Shown here one piece after another: positions 52,103-63,193 of a stretch of 64,000 nt of DNA (position 1 is its first letter; every line of letters begins with the position of its first letter). The stretch covers positions 3,017,001 through 3,081,000 of the forward strand of contig NZ_JAUSZK010000001.1 of NCBI RefSeq assembly GCF_030817495.1, read 5' to 3'. Below the pieces are notes generated by a model. It searched no databases and was not told the DNA's origin. It worked only from the letters and a program-made list of their open reading frames with translations. This DNA is from Streptomyces sp. V3I7 (GTDB taxonomy: Bacteria; Actinomycetota; Actinomycetes; Streptomycetales; Streptomycetaceae). Both the position numbers and the translations under genes were made by a program.

Positions 52103-53131
52103 ATGACGACCGCACCTACTGCCCCACCGCCGTCCATGCGGCTGCGCGAGCTCGTGTTCGGCGCGGCATGTGCCGCCGCCGTCCGGGCCGCCGCCCGGCT
52201 CGGCGTCGCCGACGCCCTCGGGGACGCCCCCATGGCCGCGGAGGACCTCGCGGCCGCGGTGAAGACCGAGCCCAAGCCGCTGCGCCGGCTGCTGCGGGCC
52301 CTGTCCTGCTACGGCGTCTTCGCCGAGGAGGGCGACGGCACCTTCACCCACACCGACATGTCCCGGCTGCTGCGCGAGGACGACCCCCACAGCCTGCGCG
52401 ACATCGCGCTGTGGTGCACCGAGCCCTGGACCTGGGACGCCTGGCCCCGGCTGGACGAGGCCGTGCGCACCGGCCGCAACGTCGTCCAGGACCTGTACGG
52501 CAAGGAGTTCTTCGAGTACCTCAACGAGGACGCCCCTCAGTCGGCCGACGTCTTCAACCGGGCCATGACCACCTCCAGCGAGCAGTCGGCGCGCGACGTC
52601 GCGGCCCTGCTCGACCTGTCCGGCTGCGCCTCGGTCGCCGACCTCGGCGGCGGCCAGGGGCACGTGGTGGCCTGCCTGCTGGACAAGTACCCGCGGATGC
52701 ACGGCAGTCTGCTCGACCTGCCCCGCGTCGTGGAGAACGCCCTGCCGCGGCTGCGCGAGGGCGGCGACCTCGCCGACCGCGCCCGGATCGTGCCCGGCGA
52801 CGTCCGCGCCGCCGTACCGGTCAAGGCCGACGCCTACGTCATCAAGAACATCCTGGAGTGGGACGACGAGAGCACGGCACGGCTGCTGGGCAACGTCATC
52901 GCCGCAGGCGGTCCGGGCACCCGGGTCGTCGTCATCGAGAACCTCGTCGACGACACCCCGTCCATGCGCTTCAGCACCGCCATGGACCTGCTGCTCCTCC
53001 TCAACGTCGGCGGCGCCAAACACACCACCGACTCCATGGTGAGCCGGCTGACCGGCGCCGGACTCGTCGTCGACGACATCCGCCCGGTCAACCCCTACCT
53101 GCACGCGTTCGACTGCCACGTACCGCAGTGA
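52103..53131 (+). CDS. SAM-dependent O-methyltransferase (polyketide tailoring type)
   Basis: 342 residues from ATG 52103, RBS AGGAAGG. N-terminal winged-helix dimerisation domain (LRELVFGAACAAAVRAAARLGVADAL). The SAM loop is VADLGGGQGHVVACLL, and motif ...VIKNILEWDDE aligns with the catalytic region of acetylserotonin/TcmN-type methyltransferases. It is convergent with the spore-pigment cluster across a perfect terminator. It probably methylates the pigment; the S. coelicolor whiE cluster as I recall it has no such gene. Confidence 0.88.
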   Translation: MTTAPTAPPPSMRLRELVFGAACAAAVRAAARLGVADALGDAPMAAEDLAAAVKTEPKPLRRLLRALSCYGVFAEEGDGTFTHTDMSRLLREDDPHSLRDIALWCTEPWTWDAWPRLDEAVRTGRNVVQDLYGKEFFEYLNEDAPQSADVFNRAMTTSSEQSARDVAALLDLSGCASVADLGGGQGHVVACLLDKYPRMHGSLLDLPRVVENALPRLREGGDLADRARIVPGDVRAAVPVKADAYVIKNILEWDDESTARLLGNVIAAGGPGTRVVVIENLVDDTPSMRFSTAMDLLLLLNVGGAKHTTDSMVSRLTGAGLVVDDIRPVNPYLHAFDCHVPQ

Positions 53132-53166
53132 CGCGCAACGACGGGTGAGGCGAAGTCACCCCGAAC

Positions 53167-53211
53167 GCCACCGGTCGCCGGACCCGCAGTACGGGAACGG
53201 CGACCGGTGGC
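53167..53211. terminator. Bidirectional terminator
   Basis: GCCACCGGTCGCCG and CGGCGACCGGTGGC are perfect 14-bp arms with a 17-base loop between the convergent methyltransferase and cyclase genes. Confidence 0.8.
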
Positions 53212-53232
53212 ATGTGCGGCGCGCGTCGGTGC

Positions 53233-53556
53233 TCAGCCGCGCTCCCAGAGGTAGAAGCGCTGCGCCATGGCGTCCTTCGGGGAGCGCCACGTCTCGGGGT
53301 CGTACGCGCTGACGTACGCCGACAGACGCTCGCTGATGCCACGGAACTCGGGGTGGTCCGTGACCCTGGCGATGGCCGGGCCGGGGTCCTGCTCGGACTC
53401 GACGAGGTGCATGTACACATCGCCGAACTGAAACAGGCTGCGCCGGGTGACCCCGACGAGGTGCGGCAGCTCTCCCCGGTCGGACTCCGCGAAGATCTTC
53501 GCGATGTCCTGGGCCGAGCCGGGGGCCATACGGGCGACGATCAGGGCCTGGTGCAT
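53233..53556 (-). CDS. TcmI-family polyketide cyclase (WhiE-ORFVII type)
   Basis: 107 residues from ATG 53556, RBS AGGAGG. Ferredoxin-like TcmI cyclase: ALIVARMAPGSAQDIAKIFAESDR, GVTRRSLFQFGDVYMHLVE, WRSPKDAMAQRFYLWE. It performs a late ring closure on the poly-beta-ketone. Last gene of the minus-strand pigment operon. Confidence 0.92.
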   Translation of the reverse strand: MHQALIVARMAPGSAQDIAKIFAESDRGELPHLVGVTRRSLFQFGDVYMHLVESEQDPGPAIARVTDHPEFRGISERLSAYVSAYDPETWRSPKDAMAQRFYLWERG

Positions 53557-53579
53557 CGGGCTGACCTCCTCCGCCCGGC

Positions 53580-54386
<807 letters not shown>

Positions 54387-55631
54387 CTACGCCGCTGCGT
54401 GCCGCAGCACGAGCGCCGAGTTCGACCCCATGAGGCCCCGGCTGAGGACCAGCGCGGTCCGCGTCTCGGCGGCGCGGGCGCGGCCGGTCACGAGGTCGAG
54501 GTCGTGGCAGATGTCGAAGACGTTGGGGGTGGGGGGAATCAGGCCGTGCTCCATCGCGAGGACCGCCGCGGCGACGTCCAGCACGGGCGCCGCGCAGTAG
54601 CCCCGGCCGATCCCGGTCTTCGGGGCCGTGACCGGCACCCGCCTGCCGTGCGCGCCGAACGCGTCGGCGATCGCCAGCGCCTCGGCACGGTCCGCCTCCG
54701 GCACGCCCAGGGCGTCGGCGAAGACGACGTCGATGTCCTCGGGGGCGCAGCCGGCCTCGTCGAGAGCCCCCTGGATCGCCCGGGCCAGTCCCGCACGCGA
54801 GGCCTCCCACCGGGAGGCCCCGGTGAAGGTGGCCGCGTGTCCCGCGATCACGGCCCGCACCGGCGCGCCCCGCTCCCGGGCCGCCTCCTCGGCCTCGACG
54901 ACCACCATGGCCCCGCCCTCGGCAGGCACGAAACCGCAGGCCGCCGAGGTGAAGGGACGGTACGCCCGCTCCGGGTCGGCCTCGCGGCTCAGCTCCTGGT
55001 AGCCGAGCTGGCAGACCATCGAGTACGGGGCCAGCGGCGCCTCGGTCGAGCCCGCGACGATGACGCCCGTACCGCGATGCACGGCCCGGGCGGCGTGCGC
55101 CAGGGCGTCGAGACCGCCGGCCTCGTCCGCCGCGACCACCGAGCAGGGGCCCTTCAGCCCGCGCCGGATGGAGATCTGGCCGGTGGAGGCGGCGTAGAAC
55201 CAGGCGATGGACTGGTACGGGCCGACGTACCGGCTGCCCTTGCCCCACAGCCGCTGCAGCTCCCGCTGCCCGAACTCGCCGCCTCCGGAACCGGCCGCGG
55301 TGACCACGCCGATGGAGAACGGATCGCCCTCCACGTCGGCCTGACCGAGCCGGGCGTCGTCCAGCGCGAGGTCGGCCGCGGCCATCGCGTAGTGCGTGAA
55401 CCGGTCGGTCTGGACGAGGTAGCGCTCCTCGACCGCCGCCGCCGGATCGAAGGAACGGACCTCGCCGGCCACCTTCAGCGGCAGGTGCTCACAGCCCTCG
55501 CGGGTGATCCGGTCGAGGACGCTGAGCCCCTCCTGGGTGGCCTTCCAGAAGGTGTCGGTGGTGGTTCCGTTGGGTGCGACCACACCGATGCCGGTAAGGG
55601 CCGCGCGCCGTTCGTGGGGTGCTGCGCTCAT
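54387..55631 (-). CDS. Ketosynthase beta / chain-length factor (WhiE-ORFIV type)
   Basis: 414 residues from ATG 55631. KS fold starting RRAALTGIGVVAPNGTTTD. At the position of the KS-alpha active Cys ([11 protein letters not shown]) this protein reads AADEAGGLDAL: Cys is replaced by Glu, not by the Gln usual in antibiotic CLFs. It pairs with KS-alpha to set chain length. The start is 11 bp after the KS-alpha stop. Confidence 0.93.
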   Translation of the reverse strand: MSAAPHERRAALTGIGVVAPNGTTTDTFWKATQEGLSVLDRITREGCEHLPLKVAGEVRSFDPAAAVEERYLVQTDRFTHYAMAAADLALDDARLGQADVEGDPFSIGVVTAAGSGGGEFGQRELQRLWGKGSRYVGPYQSIAWFYAASTGQISIRRGLKGPCSVVAADEAGGLDALAHAARAVHRGTGVIVAGSTEAPLAPYSMVCQLGYQELSREADPERAYRPFTSAACGFVPAEGGAMVVVEAEEAARERGAPVRAVIAGHAATFTGASRWEASRAGLARAIQGALDEAGCAPEDIDVVFADALGVPEADRAEALAIADAFGAHGRRVPVTAPKTGIGRGYCAAPVLDVAAAVLAMEHGLIPPTPNVFDICHDLDLVTGRARAAETRTALVLSRGLMGSNSALVLRHAAA

Positions 55632-55642
55632 GTGTCCTCTCC

Positions 55643-56902
55643 CTATTCCCTTGGCCGGGTCAGGATCACGGCGGACTGGAAACCGCCGAAGCCGCTGCCC
55701 ACCGAGAGCACGCTGTTCAGCCTGCGCTCGCGGGCGGCACGCGGGACGTAGTCCAGGTCGCACTCGGGGTCGGGGGTCTCGTAGTTGGCGGTCGGCGGTA
55801 CGACCTGGTGGGCGAGGGCCAGCACACAGGCCACCACCTCGATGGCACCGATCGCGCCGAGGGAGTGCCCCACCATCGACTTGATGGAGCTCATGGGGAT
55901 GTCGTACGCGTGATGCCCCAGGGCCCGCTTGACGGCGGCCGTCTCGTGACGGTCGTTCTGCCGGGTGCCGGAGCCGTGGGCGTTGACGTAGTCGATGGCA
56001 CTGCCGTCGAGCCGGGCGTGGCCGAGGGCGTACTCGATGGCCCGCGCCATCTCCAGGCCCTCACTGGTCAGTCCGGTCATGTGGTAGGCGTTGCCATAGG
56101 TGGCGTAGCCGCTGAGCTCGCAGTACACATGGGCGCCGCGGGCCCGGGCGTGCTCCAGCTCCTCCAGGACGAGCACCGCTCCGCCCTCACCCATGACGAA
56201 GCCGTCACGGTCGTTGTCGAAGGGCCGGGAGGCGTGCGCGGGGTCGTCGTTGTTCGGGGACGTCGCCTTGATCGCGTCGAAACAGGCCATGGTGATCGGA
56301 GAGATCGGCGAGTCCGACGCGCCGGCTATACAGACGTCGGCCCGGCCCTCCTCGACGGTGTGGAAGGCGTACCCGACCGCGTCGAGCCCGGAAGTACAAC
56401 CGGTCGAGACGGTCTGCACCGGACCGCACGCACCGAACCGCTCCGCCACCGCGGACGCCAGCGTGCTGGGCGAGAACGCCCGGTGCAACTGCGGCTCGGC
56501 CTCGCGGTGATCCACGTCCCAGCGCTCGCCCTGGTGACTGACCAGCACGTAGTCGTGCTCCAGACGGGTGGTGCCGCCGACCGCGGTCCCCAGCGAGACC
56601 CCGACCCGCCACGGGTCCTCCCGGGCGAGGTCGAGACCCGAGTCCCGGACCGCCTCGTCCCCGGCGACCAGCGCGAACTGTATGTACCGGTCCGCCCGCT
56701 CGACCTGCTCCGCGTCCAGCCCGTACGCCGCCGGGTCGAAGTCGCACTCGGCGGCTATCCGGGAGCGCAGCCCCGAGGGATCGAAGAACGTGATCCCCCG
56801 GGTCGCCGTACGACCCGCCGCCAGCAGGTCCCAGAACGCTCCCGTCCCGATGCCGCCCGGGGCGACGATGCCTATGCCCGTGACCGCCACCCGCCGGCTC
56901 AT
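55643..56902 (-). CDS. Ketosynthase alpha of type II PKS (WhiE-ORFIII type)
   Basis: 419 residues from ATG 56902. Active-site Cys169 in [16 protein letters not shown], with downstream His in [15 protein letters not shown] and [15 protein letters not shown]. It carries out the decarboxylative Claisen condensations with the CLF and ACP. Overlaps the cupin stop by four bases. Confidence 0.95.
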   Translation of the reverse strand: MSRRVAVTGIGIVAPGGIGTGAFWDLLAAGRTATRGITFFDPSGLRSRIAAECDFDPAAYGLDAEQVERADRYIQFALVAGDEAVRDSGLDLAREDPWRVGVSLGTAVGGTTRLEHDYVLVSHQGERWDVDHREAEPQLHRAFSPSTLASAVAERFGACGPVQTVSTGCTSGLDAVGYAFHTVEEGRADVCIAGASDSPISPITMACFDAIKATSPNNDDPAHASRPFDNDRDGFVMGEGGAVLVLEELEHARARGAHVYCELSGYATYGNAYHMTGLTSEGLEMARAIEYALGHARLDGSAIDYVNAHGSGTRQNDRHETAAVKRALGHHAYDIPMSSIKSMVGHSLGAIGAIEVVACVLALAHQVVPPTANYETPDPECDLDYVPRAARERRLNSVLSVGSGFGGFQSAVILTRPRE

Positions 56903-57342
56903 GACGGCACCTGGTCCTTCTCGGCCTCCGTGGTCACCGCCGCGGCACCGATCACCTCGGTCTCCTCCGTGTCGACGTGCCCCAGCTGAGGGCGCGGCGC
57001 GAGCGGTCCGAGATGGAACACCAGGCGGGCCTCGGTGTCCCCGACGTTGCGGAAGCGGTGGCGGACGTACGCGGGGATCATCAGCCCCTGCTCGGGCCGC
57101 AGCTCGTGCGCCTCACCGTCGAGATCCACCTCCAGCTCGCCGCAGACGACGTACACGAACTCCTCGGAGTACGGGTGGTAGTGCTCGCCGATACGGTCGC
57201 CGGGCTGGACCAGGGCCAGCCCCATGAAGCCGCTGGTGGAACCCACCGTGGCCGGGGTGAGCATGGCGCGCAGATCGCCGCCGCGCCGGGTGTTGGGCTC
57301 GGTCTCGCTGAGGTTCACGATTCTGGGACGCGGTTTGATCAC
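56899..57342 (-). CDS. Cupin protein (WhiE-ORFII type)
   Basis: 147 residues from GTG/ATG region at 57342 (start reads [17 protein letters not shown]). Cupin barrel with [25 protein letters not shown] (His/Glu metal ligands in EHYHPYSEE) and [10 protein letters not shown]. Such cupins accompany spore-pigment PKS clusters and may act in cyclisation or oxygenation. It overlaps the KS-alpha start by four bases (ATGA). Confidence 0.92.
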   Translation of the reverse strand: MIKPRPRIVNLSETEPNTRRGGDLRAMLTPATVGSTSGFMGLALVQPGDRIGEHYHPYSEEFVYVVCGELEVDLDGEAHELRPEQGLMIPAYVRHRFRNVGDTEARLVFHLGPLAPRPQLGHVDTEETEVIGAAAVTTEAEKDQVPS

Positions 57343-57391
57343 GACGTTCCTCCGTTGATGTGCTGCGTCGTCAGGTGAGCGGGCCGCCGGA

Positions 57392-58459
57392 TCAGGCGTC
57401 CGGCGAACGGCGGTCGGTGATGAGGTCCATGCGCACGGCCTCGCCGTCCAGCAGGGCCGTCAGCTCCGGCGTGACGGGGACGGCCCCCAGGTCGCCACGT
57501 ACGTCGACCAGCCGCACGACGACGTCGTCGCGCTGGAAGATCGTGCTGCGCAGGACCGGGCTCCTCGGGTCCTCGGCGGCCGCCTCGTCCTGCTGGGCGA
57601 GCAACTCCGCCAGGCGCATCCCCTGGCCGGGGCGGGCCGGGTAGCACAGCGCGTGCCGCTCGCCCTCCTGGAGCTCGTCCGTCGTCACGTGGTGCACCGC
57701 GGGCAGCGCCGCCCGGGTGAAGAACATCCGTGCCGACTCCTGGTCGTTCAGGTCCCGCTCCTGCTCCAGGTACGGGTTGATGGCCTCCTCGACGGCCCGC
57801 ACCTCCGGCTGGCGGGCCACGTGCCGCAGAGCCGCCAGCAGGTCGCCGCGCACCTCGATCGCCCGCACGACCCGGTTGCCGTGCATGAACAGCGAGGTAC
57901 GGCACAGCCGCGTGGTGTCGTCGACACGAGGCTCGGGCGACGCGTAGTCCGCGAGGATCTTCGCGACCTCCGGCTCACTGCCGGGCCGGACCGTGAACGT
58001 CAGCGCGTGCCGCAGCACACCGTCACCGATCCGCGGCTGGGACTGGAGCCGGCGCTGAGCGGCCTGCGCGCCCGCGGCCTCGCCACCCGTCTCCCGCACG
58101 ACGTGGAAGCGCAGCGAACGCGTGTCACGGACGCAGCTGTGCAGCGGCTCCACCATCCGTACGTGCTCCTCGCTGTTCACCCAGGCGAGGAACGGCGGGG
58201 CGCTCTCCCACTCACTGGTGATCAGCCACTGCGAAGGGTTCTCGATCGACTGGCACAGCTGGTCGCTCACATGCCCGGGCACCGAAGCCACCTGCTTGCC
58301 CAGCCGCTCGTACGCCTCCAGGAACTGCTGCTGGGCGCCGTCGTAGACGTCGACCAGCAGGACGACCCGGAGCCGGGACCCGTCGAACACGGACTGGGAG
58401 ACACGTTTCGACACCTGTCGCGTCTGCGATTCTGAAACACGCTCAGAGGTAGTGGTCAT
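57392..58459 (-). CDS. WhiE-ORFI-type polyketide monooxygenase-like protein
   Basis: 355 residues from ATG 58459. Two ferredoxin-like ABM/TcmI-type modules are visible. The first covers about 30-120 ([44 protein letters not shown]). The second covers 145-230 ([22 protein letters not shown]). A C-terminal third, about 265-350, repeats the pattern weakly. It is the first gene of the pigment operon. Exact step unknown; probably an anthrone-type oxygenase or retention factor. Confidence 0.88.
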   Translation of the reverse strand: MTTTSERVSESQTRQVSKRVSQSVFDGSRLRVVLLVDVYDGAQQQFLEAYERLGKQVASVPGHVSDQLCQSIENPSQWLITSEWESAPPFLAWVNSEEHVRMVEPLHSCVRDTRSLRFHVVRETGGEAAGAQAAQRRLQSQPRIGDGVLRHALTFTVRPGSEPEVAKILADYASPEPRVDDTTRLCRTSLFMHGNRVVRAIEVRGDLLAALRHVARQPEVRAVEEAINPYLEQERDLNDQESARMFFTRAALPAVHHVTTDELQEGERHALCYPARPGQGMRLAELLAQQDEAAAEDPRSPVLRSTIFQRDDVVVRLVDVRGDLGAVPVTPELTALLDGEAVRMDLITDRRSPDA

Positions 58460-58570
58460 CCTGCGAACAACTCCTTCACGGGGCAGAGGCGGACATCGGC
58501 CGCGAATGACGCGACGTCAGCGTTCCTTGATCCTGCGGCGGTCCCCAGGAGTCCGCGACTCGTATGAACC

Positions 58571-58610
58571 ACGTGGGTGATTGGGCCCTCACGGGGGTGA
58601 TTGGGCGCAC
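58571..58610. promoter_or_regulatory. 20-bp direct repeats in the divergent pigment promoter
   Basis: ACGTGGGTGATTGGGCCCTC and ACGGGGGTGATTGGGCGCAC abut each other and agree at 17 of 20 positions. The 20-bp period puts them on the same DNA face, as for a cooperative activator. They lie 112 bp before whiE-I and 81 bp before the hydroxylase. Confidence 0.6.
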
Positions 58611-58690
58611 CGAGCCGGTCCCGGAAGACCCAGCCGGGCATGGAAGGTCACAGGTGCCCCACGCGCTCACCCCTGCCACTGGAGGCTTCG

Positions 58691-60346
58691 ATGCATCAGA
58701 AAGCCGACCACCGGGTTCCCGTCCTCATCGTGGGCGGCTCACTCGTGGGCCTGTCCATGTCCCTGTTCCTGGGCCGTCTCGGTGTGCGGCACATGCTCGT
58801 CGAGCGACACTCCGGCACCTCCGTCCACCCACGCGGACGCGGCAACAACGTCCGCACCATGGAACTCTTCCGGGTGGCCGGCATCGAACCGGACATCAAG
58901 GAAGCCGCCTCACTCCTCGCCGACAACCACGGCATCCTCCAGACACCGACCCTCGTCGGCGACGCCGGCGAATGGCTGTTCAAGAACATCGACCCCGGCG
59001 GCGGACTGGCCCGGTTCAGCCCCACGGCCTGGTGCCTGTGCAGCCAGAACGACCTCGAACCCGTCCTCCTCGACGGCGCCCGCCGGCTCGGCGGCGACCT
59101 GCGCTACTCCCACCACATGGAATCCTTCGAACAGGACCACGAAGGAGTGACCGCGCTCGTACGCGACCGCGTCACGGAGGAGCGGTACACCGTCCGCGCC
59201 GACTACCTCGTCGCCGCCGACGGCCCCCGCAGCCCGGTCCGCGAACACCTCGGCATCGGCCAGAGCGGCCCCGGCGAACTCTTCGCCAACGTCAGCGCCA
59301 CCTTCCGCTCCAAACTCCTCGCCGAGACCGTCGGCGACCGCCGCTTCATCTGCTGCTACCTCACCGACCCCGAGGCCGACGGCGCACTGCTCCCCGTCGA
59401 CAACGAGGAACGCTGGGTCTTCCACGCCCCCTGGCACCCGGAGCGCGGCGAGACACTGGAGGAGTTCACCGAGGAACGCCTCGCCCGGCACATCCGCCGG
59501 GCCGTCGGCGTCCCCGACCTCGACGTCGAGATCACCGGCAAGGCGTCCTGGCGCGCCGCCGAACGCGTCGCCGACCGCTACGCCGACGGACGGGTCTTCC
59601 TCGCCGGCGACTCCGCGCACGAGATGTCCCCGACCGGCGCGTTCGGCTCCAACACCGGCATCCAGGACGCCCACAACCTCGCCTGGAAGCTCGCCGCCGT
59701 CCTCGACGGCTGGGCCGGCCCGGACCTCCTCCACTCCTACGACACCGAACGCCGCCCCGTCGCCGTCGCCACCAGCGCCCGCGCCTCCGCCCGCTCCGTC
59801 GAACACAGCCACCCCGGCTTCGCCCCCGCCCCCGGCGTCGGCGGCGGCAGACGCGGCGGCATCCTCAACGTCGTCCTCGGCTACCGCTACCCCCAGGGCG
59901 CCGTCATCGGAGCCGACGGAGCCGACCTCGACCAGCCGGTCGTGCCCGACGGCCTCGGCCTCGACGGACGGCCCGGCAGCCGCGCCCCCCACATGTGGCT
60001 GCGCCGCGGCACCGAACGCGTCTCCACCCTCGACCTGTACGAGCGCTCCCTCGTCCTGCTCACCGACGCGCCCGACGACGCCGGCTGGCACGCCGCCGCC
60101 CGCACCATCGCCGAGCGGGACGGCGTACGCCTCGACGCGTACCGCATCGGCCCCAGCCCCGACGCCGACCTCACCTACACGGAGGACCAGCCCTCGGCCG
60201 ACTGGGCGCAGGTCCACGGCATCACCCCCGACGGCGCGGTCCTCGTCCGCCCCGACGGCTTCGTGGCCTGGCGCGCCTCCGGCGCCGTACCGGACCCGGA
60301 GGCGGCACTGCGCAAGGTGCTGACGGCACTGCTGCGGACCGGGTGA
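58691..60346 (+). CDS. FAD-dependent aromatic hydroxylase (WhiE-ORFVIII type)
   Basis: 551 residues from ATG 58691, RBS GGAGG. Class A flavoprotein monooxygenase: PVLIVGGSLVGLSMSLFLGR (Rossmann GxGxxG variant), RGRGNNVRTMELFR, DYLVAADGPRSPVRE (DG motif) and RVFLAGDSAHEMSPTGAFG (GD motif). The thioredoxin-like tail (SLVLLTDAPDDAGW) matches TetX/PgaE relatives. It hydroxylates the finished pigment skeleton and is transcribed late and divergently in S. coelicolor. Confidence 0.94.
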   Translation: MHQKADHRVPVLIVGGSLVGLSMSLFLGRLGVRHMLVERHSGTSVHPRGRGNNVRTMELFRVAGIEPDIKEAASLLADNHGILQTPTLVGDAGEWLFKNIDPGGGLARFSPTAWCLCSQNDLEPVLLDGARRLGGDLRYSHHMESFEQDHEGVTALVRDRVTEERYTVRADYLVAADGPRSPVREHLGIGQSGPGELFANVSATFRSKLLAETVGDRRFICCYLTDPEADGALLPVDNEERWVFHAPWHPERGETLEEFTEERLARHIRRAVGVPDLDVEITGKASWRAAERVADRYADGRVFLAGDSAHEMSPTGAFGSNTGIQDAHNLAWKLAAVLDGWAGPDLLHSYDTERRPVAVATSARASARSVEHSHPGFAPAPGVGGGRRGGILNVVLGYRYPQGAVIGADGADLDQPVVPDGLGLDGRPGSRAPHMWLRRGTERVSTLDLYERSLVLLTDAPDDAGWHAAARTIAERDGVRLDAYRIGPSPDADLTYTEDQPSADWAQVHGITPDGAVLVRPDGFVAWRASGAVPDPEAALRKVLTALLRTG

Positions 60347-60360
60347 CTCCCCGCCCGTTC

Positions 60361-60398
60361 ACGACGAAGGCCGCCCGGACACGGGCGGCCTTCGTCGT
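60361..60398. terminator. Bidirectional terminator
   Basis: ACGACGAAGGCCGCCCG and CGGGCGGCCTTCGTCGT are perfect 17-bp arms with a 4-base loop between the hydroxylase gene and the convergent AhpD-like gene. Confidence 0.88.
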
Positions 60399-60414
60399 AC
60401 GGGGAGTGCCCCCG

Positions 60415-60888
60415 TCAGCCGAACTGTCCGGGCTGGTAGGAGCCGGCGGGCTGCTGGACCATGACGTTCATACGATTGAAGGCGTTGATGAGCGCGATGG
60501 TCCACACGAGGGCCTCCAGCTGCTCCTCGTCGTAGTACTTGGCGGCGTTGGTCCAGGCCTCGTCGGTGATGCCACCGGCCGCGTCGGCGATGCGGGTGCC
60601 CTGCTCGGCGAGCTCCAGGGCGGCCCGCTCGGCCTCCGTGAACACGGTGGCCTCGCGCCAGGCGGCGACGAGGTTGAGGCGCTCCCAGCTCTCCCCGGCG
60701 TGCACGGCGTCCTTGCTGTGCATGTCGGTGCAGAAGCCGCAGCCGTTGATCTGACTGGCGCGAAGTTTCACCAGCTCCGCGGTCGCGGCGGGCAGGGACG
60801 ACTCGTCGACCGCCTTGCCGGCGGCGACGAGGTGCTTGAGGGTCTTGCCGGTGAGGGGGCTGCCGAACAGGTTCAGACGGGGTTCCAT
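60415..60888 (-). CDS. AhpD-like carboxymuconolactone-decarboxylase-family protein
   Basis: 157 residues from ATG 60888, RBS GAGGAG. The peroxidatic motif is CGFCTDMHSKD near residues 50-60, with surrounding helices LKHLVAAGKAVDES and AALELAEQGTRIAD. CxxC-x-x-x-H proteins of this family act as alkylhydroperoxidases or thiol relays. Single gene; the partner is unknown. Confidence 0.9.
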   Translation of the reverse strand: MEPRLNLFGSPLTGKTLKHLVAAGKAVDESSLPAATAELVKLRASQINGCGFCTDMHSKDAVHAGESWERLNLVAAWREATVFTEAERAALELAEQGTRIADAAGGITDEAWTNAAKYYDEEQLEALVWTIALINAFNRMNVMVQQPAGSYQPGQFG

Positions 60889-61045
60889 GGTGCTCTCCTC
60901 GGTGCCGTTGCTGGCGGGTACACCTGGGTGACGGATCGGACCGCCCAGATGTGACACGAGGACGCGCCCCCACGCGCGTGACCTGGACCACACGCAGCAA
61001 AAGGCCACCCGTACCGGTGAGGTGCGGGTGGCCTGTCTCGCTCAG

Positions 61046-61119
61046 AGCCCCCTGTCGGATTCGAACCGACGACCTTCGCTTTACAAGAGCGGCGCTCTGA
61101 CCAGCTGAGCTAAGGAGGC
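61046..61119 (-). tRNA. tRNA-Thr (anticodon TGT)
   Basis: 74 nt cloverleaf. Acceptor GCCTCCT pairs with AGGGGGC (one G-T pair). D arm GCTC/GAGC. Anticodon loop CTTGTAA gives TGT. T arm GTCGG-TTCGAAT-CCGAC. The top pair of the anticodon stem (27-43) is C-A. CCA is not encoded. Confidence 0.95.
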
Positions 61120-61201
61120 GTGCGCAGGACGCTCGTGCAGTGTACCCAGGCGCGGCCCGCGGCCTGTCGAAAATCCCGGCGAAGTTCGCCCTCGCCAGGT
61201 A

Positions 61202-61230
61202 CTGACAGACCCCGACCCGCCAGGTACCGT
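61202..61230 (+). promoter_or_regulatory. Candidate msiK promoter
   Basis: CTGACA and TACCGT with a 17-bp spacer, about 95 bp before ATG 61323. Confidence 0.4.
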
Positions 61231-61248
61231 CCTGACCCAGTCCACCCG

Positions 61249-61264
61249 CGTGGACTACACCACC
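61249..61264. promoter_or_regulatory. dre-like (DasR) site before msiK
   Basis: CGTGGACTACACCACC matches 13 of 16 dre positions. It lies just downstream of the candidate promoter, where binding would block transcription. Confidence 0.65.
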
Positions 61265-61322
61265 ACCTTCCTACAACGGATCGTCCGGCACGTTCCTGCC
61301 GGTAGAAGGGGGCCCATCCAGC

Positions 61323-62459
<1,137 letters not shown>

Positions 62460-62501
62460 TCCGGAGCCGAATCGGCGATACCGGGTAATTCACCCAGGTT
62501 G

Positions 62502-62541
62502 ACGAAACGGGCCTCGCGGGCTGCCGCGGGGCCCGTTTCGT
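62502..62541 (+). terminator. Terminator of msiK
   Basis: ACGAAACGGGCC and GGCCCGTTTCGT enclose a second stem CGCGG/CCGCG with a 4-base loop, 42 bp after the stop. Confidence 0.85.
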
Positions 62542-62678
62542 TGTCGACAAATACCCCGGCAAACGAGGGCATTTCACTCCCGGGGCGTCAACCCCTTACC
62601 CAGAAAAAGCCACTTCCCCATCCCCCGATCAGGTGACCAAATGTCGCCATATCATTACCGGGCGCTACCCTCACAGGC

Positions 62679-63137
62679 GTGAAGCACTCCACCACCCCTC
62701 AGACGCGACGCGGCCACCGGGGCCCTGCCCGCCGGATCGGCCGCACCCTCGCTCTCGTCCTGCCCGTCGTCCTGGTGCTCTCCGGGACCCTCGCGGTCAC
62801 CCGAGTCAACTGGTCGGGGAATTCCTCGAACTCGGTGCTCACCGCGTCGGACGTCGCCCCGGCTGGCGTCACCTCCCGGGCCGCCTCGCGCGCCCCGCAG
62901 ACGGTGCTGCGCGACCAGCTGCTGGCCGAACTCCAGGAGCGGAACCCGGGCGTCGCCCTCACCCACCTCCAGCAGGCCGTGAACGGCCACCCCTCGCTGG
63001 CGAAGCACTGCGGCTCCATCGCGCGCGCCCTCGGCCGTGCGGCGGTCCGCGTGTACGGCGCCTCGCGCGCGCAGGCGTACGCGCGCCCCGTCTGCGACAC
63101 CTCCTTCGCCTCCGGAGTGCTGGCCGCACACAGCTGA
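62679..63137 (+). CDS. Membrane-anchored or secreted protein, 152 aa
   Basis: GTG 62679. Basic start, one hydrophobic helix (TLALVLPVVLVLSGTLAV), then a Ser/Ala-rich linker and a helical domain with two cysteines (LAKHCGSIARALGRAAVRVYG; ARPVCDTSFASGVL) that could form a disulfide. Family common in streptomycetes, function unknown. It ends 56 bp before the nucleotidyltransferase gene. Confidence 0.72.
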   Translation: MKHSTTPQTRRGHRGPARRIGRTLALVLPVVLVLSGTLAVTRVNWSGNSSNSVLTASDVAPAGVTSRAASRAPQTVLRDQLLAELQERNPGVALTHLQQAVNGHPSLAKHCGSIARALGRAAVRVYGASRAQAYARPVCDTSFASGVLAAHS

Positions 63138-63193
63138 CCGGAGGCACGCTCACGGTCGAAGGCCCCGAGTGGGGCGCGACGTACAGTTCGGGC

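Noticed and set aside
61046..61322. Integration site of a mobile element at tRNA-Thr
   Set aside because: No integrase gene and no direct repeat of the tRNA 3' end was seen in the window.
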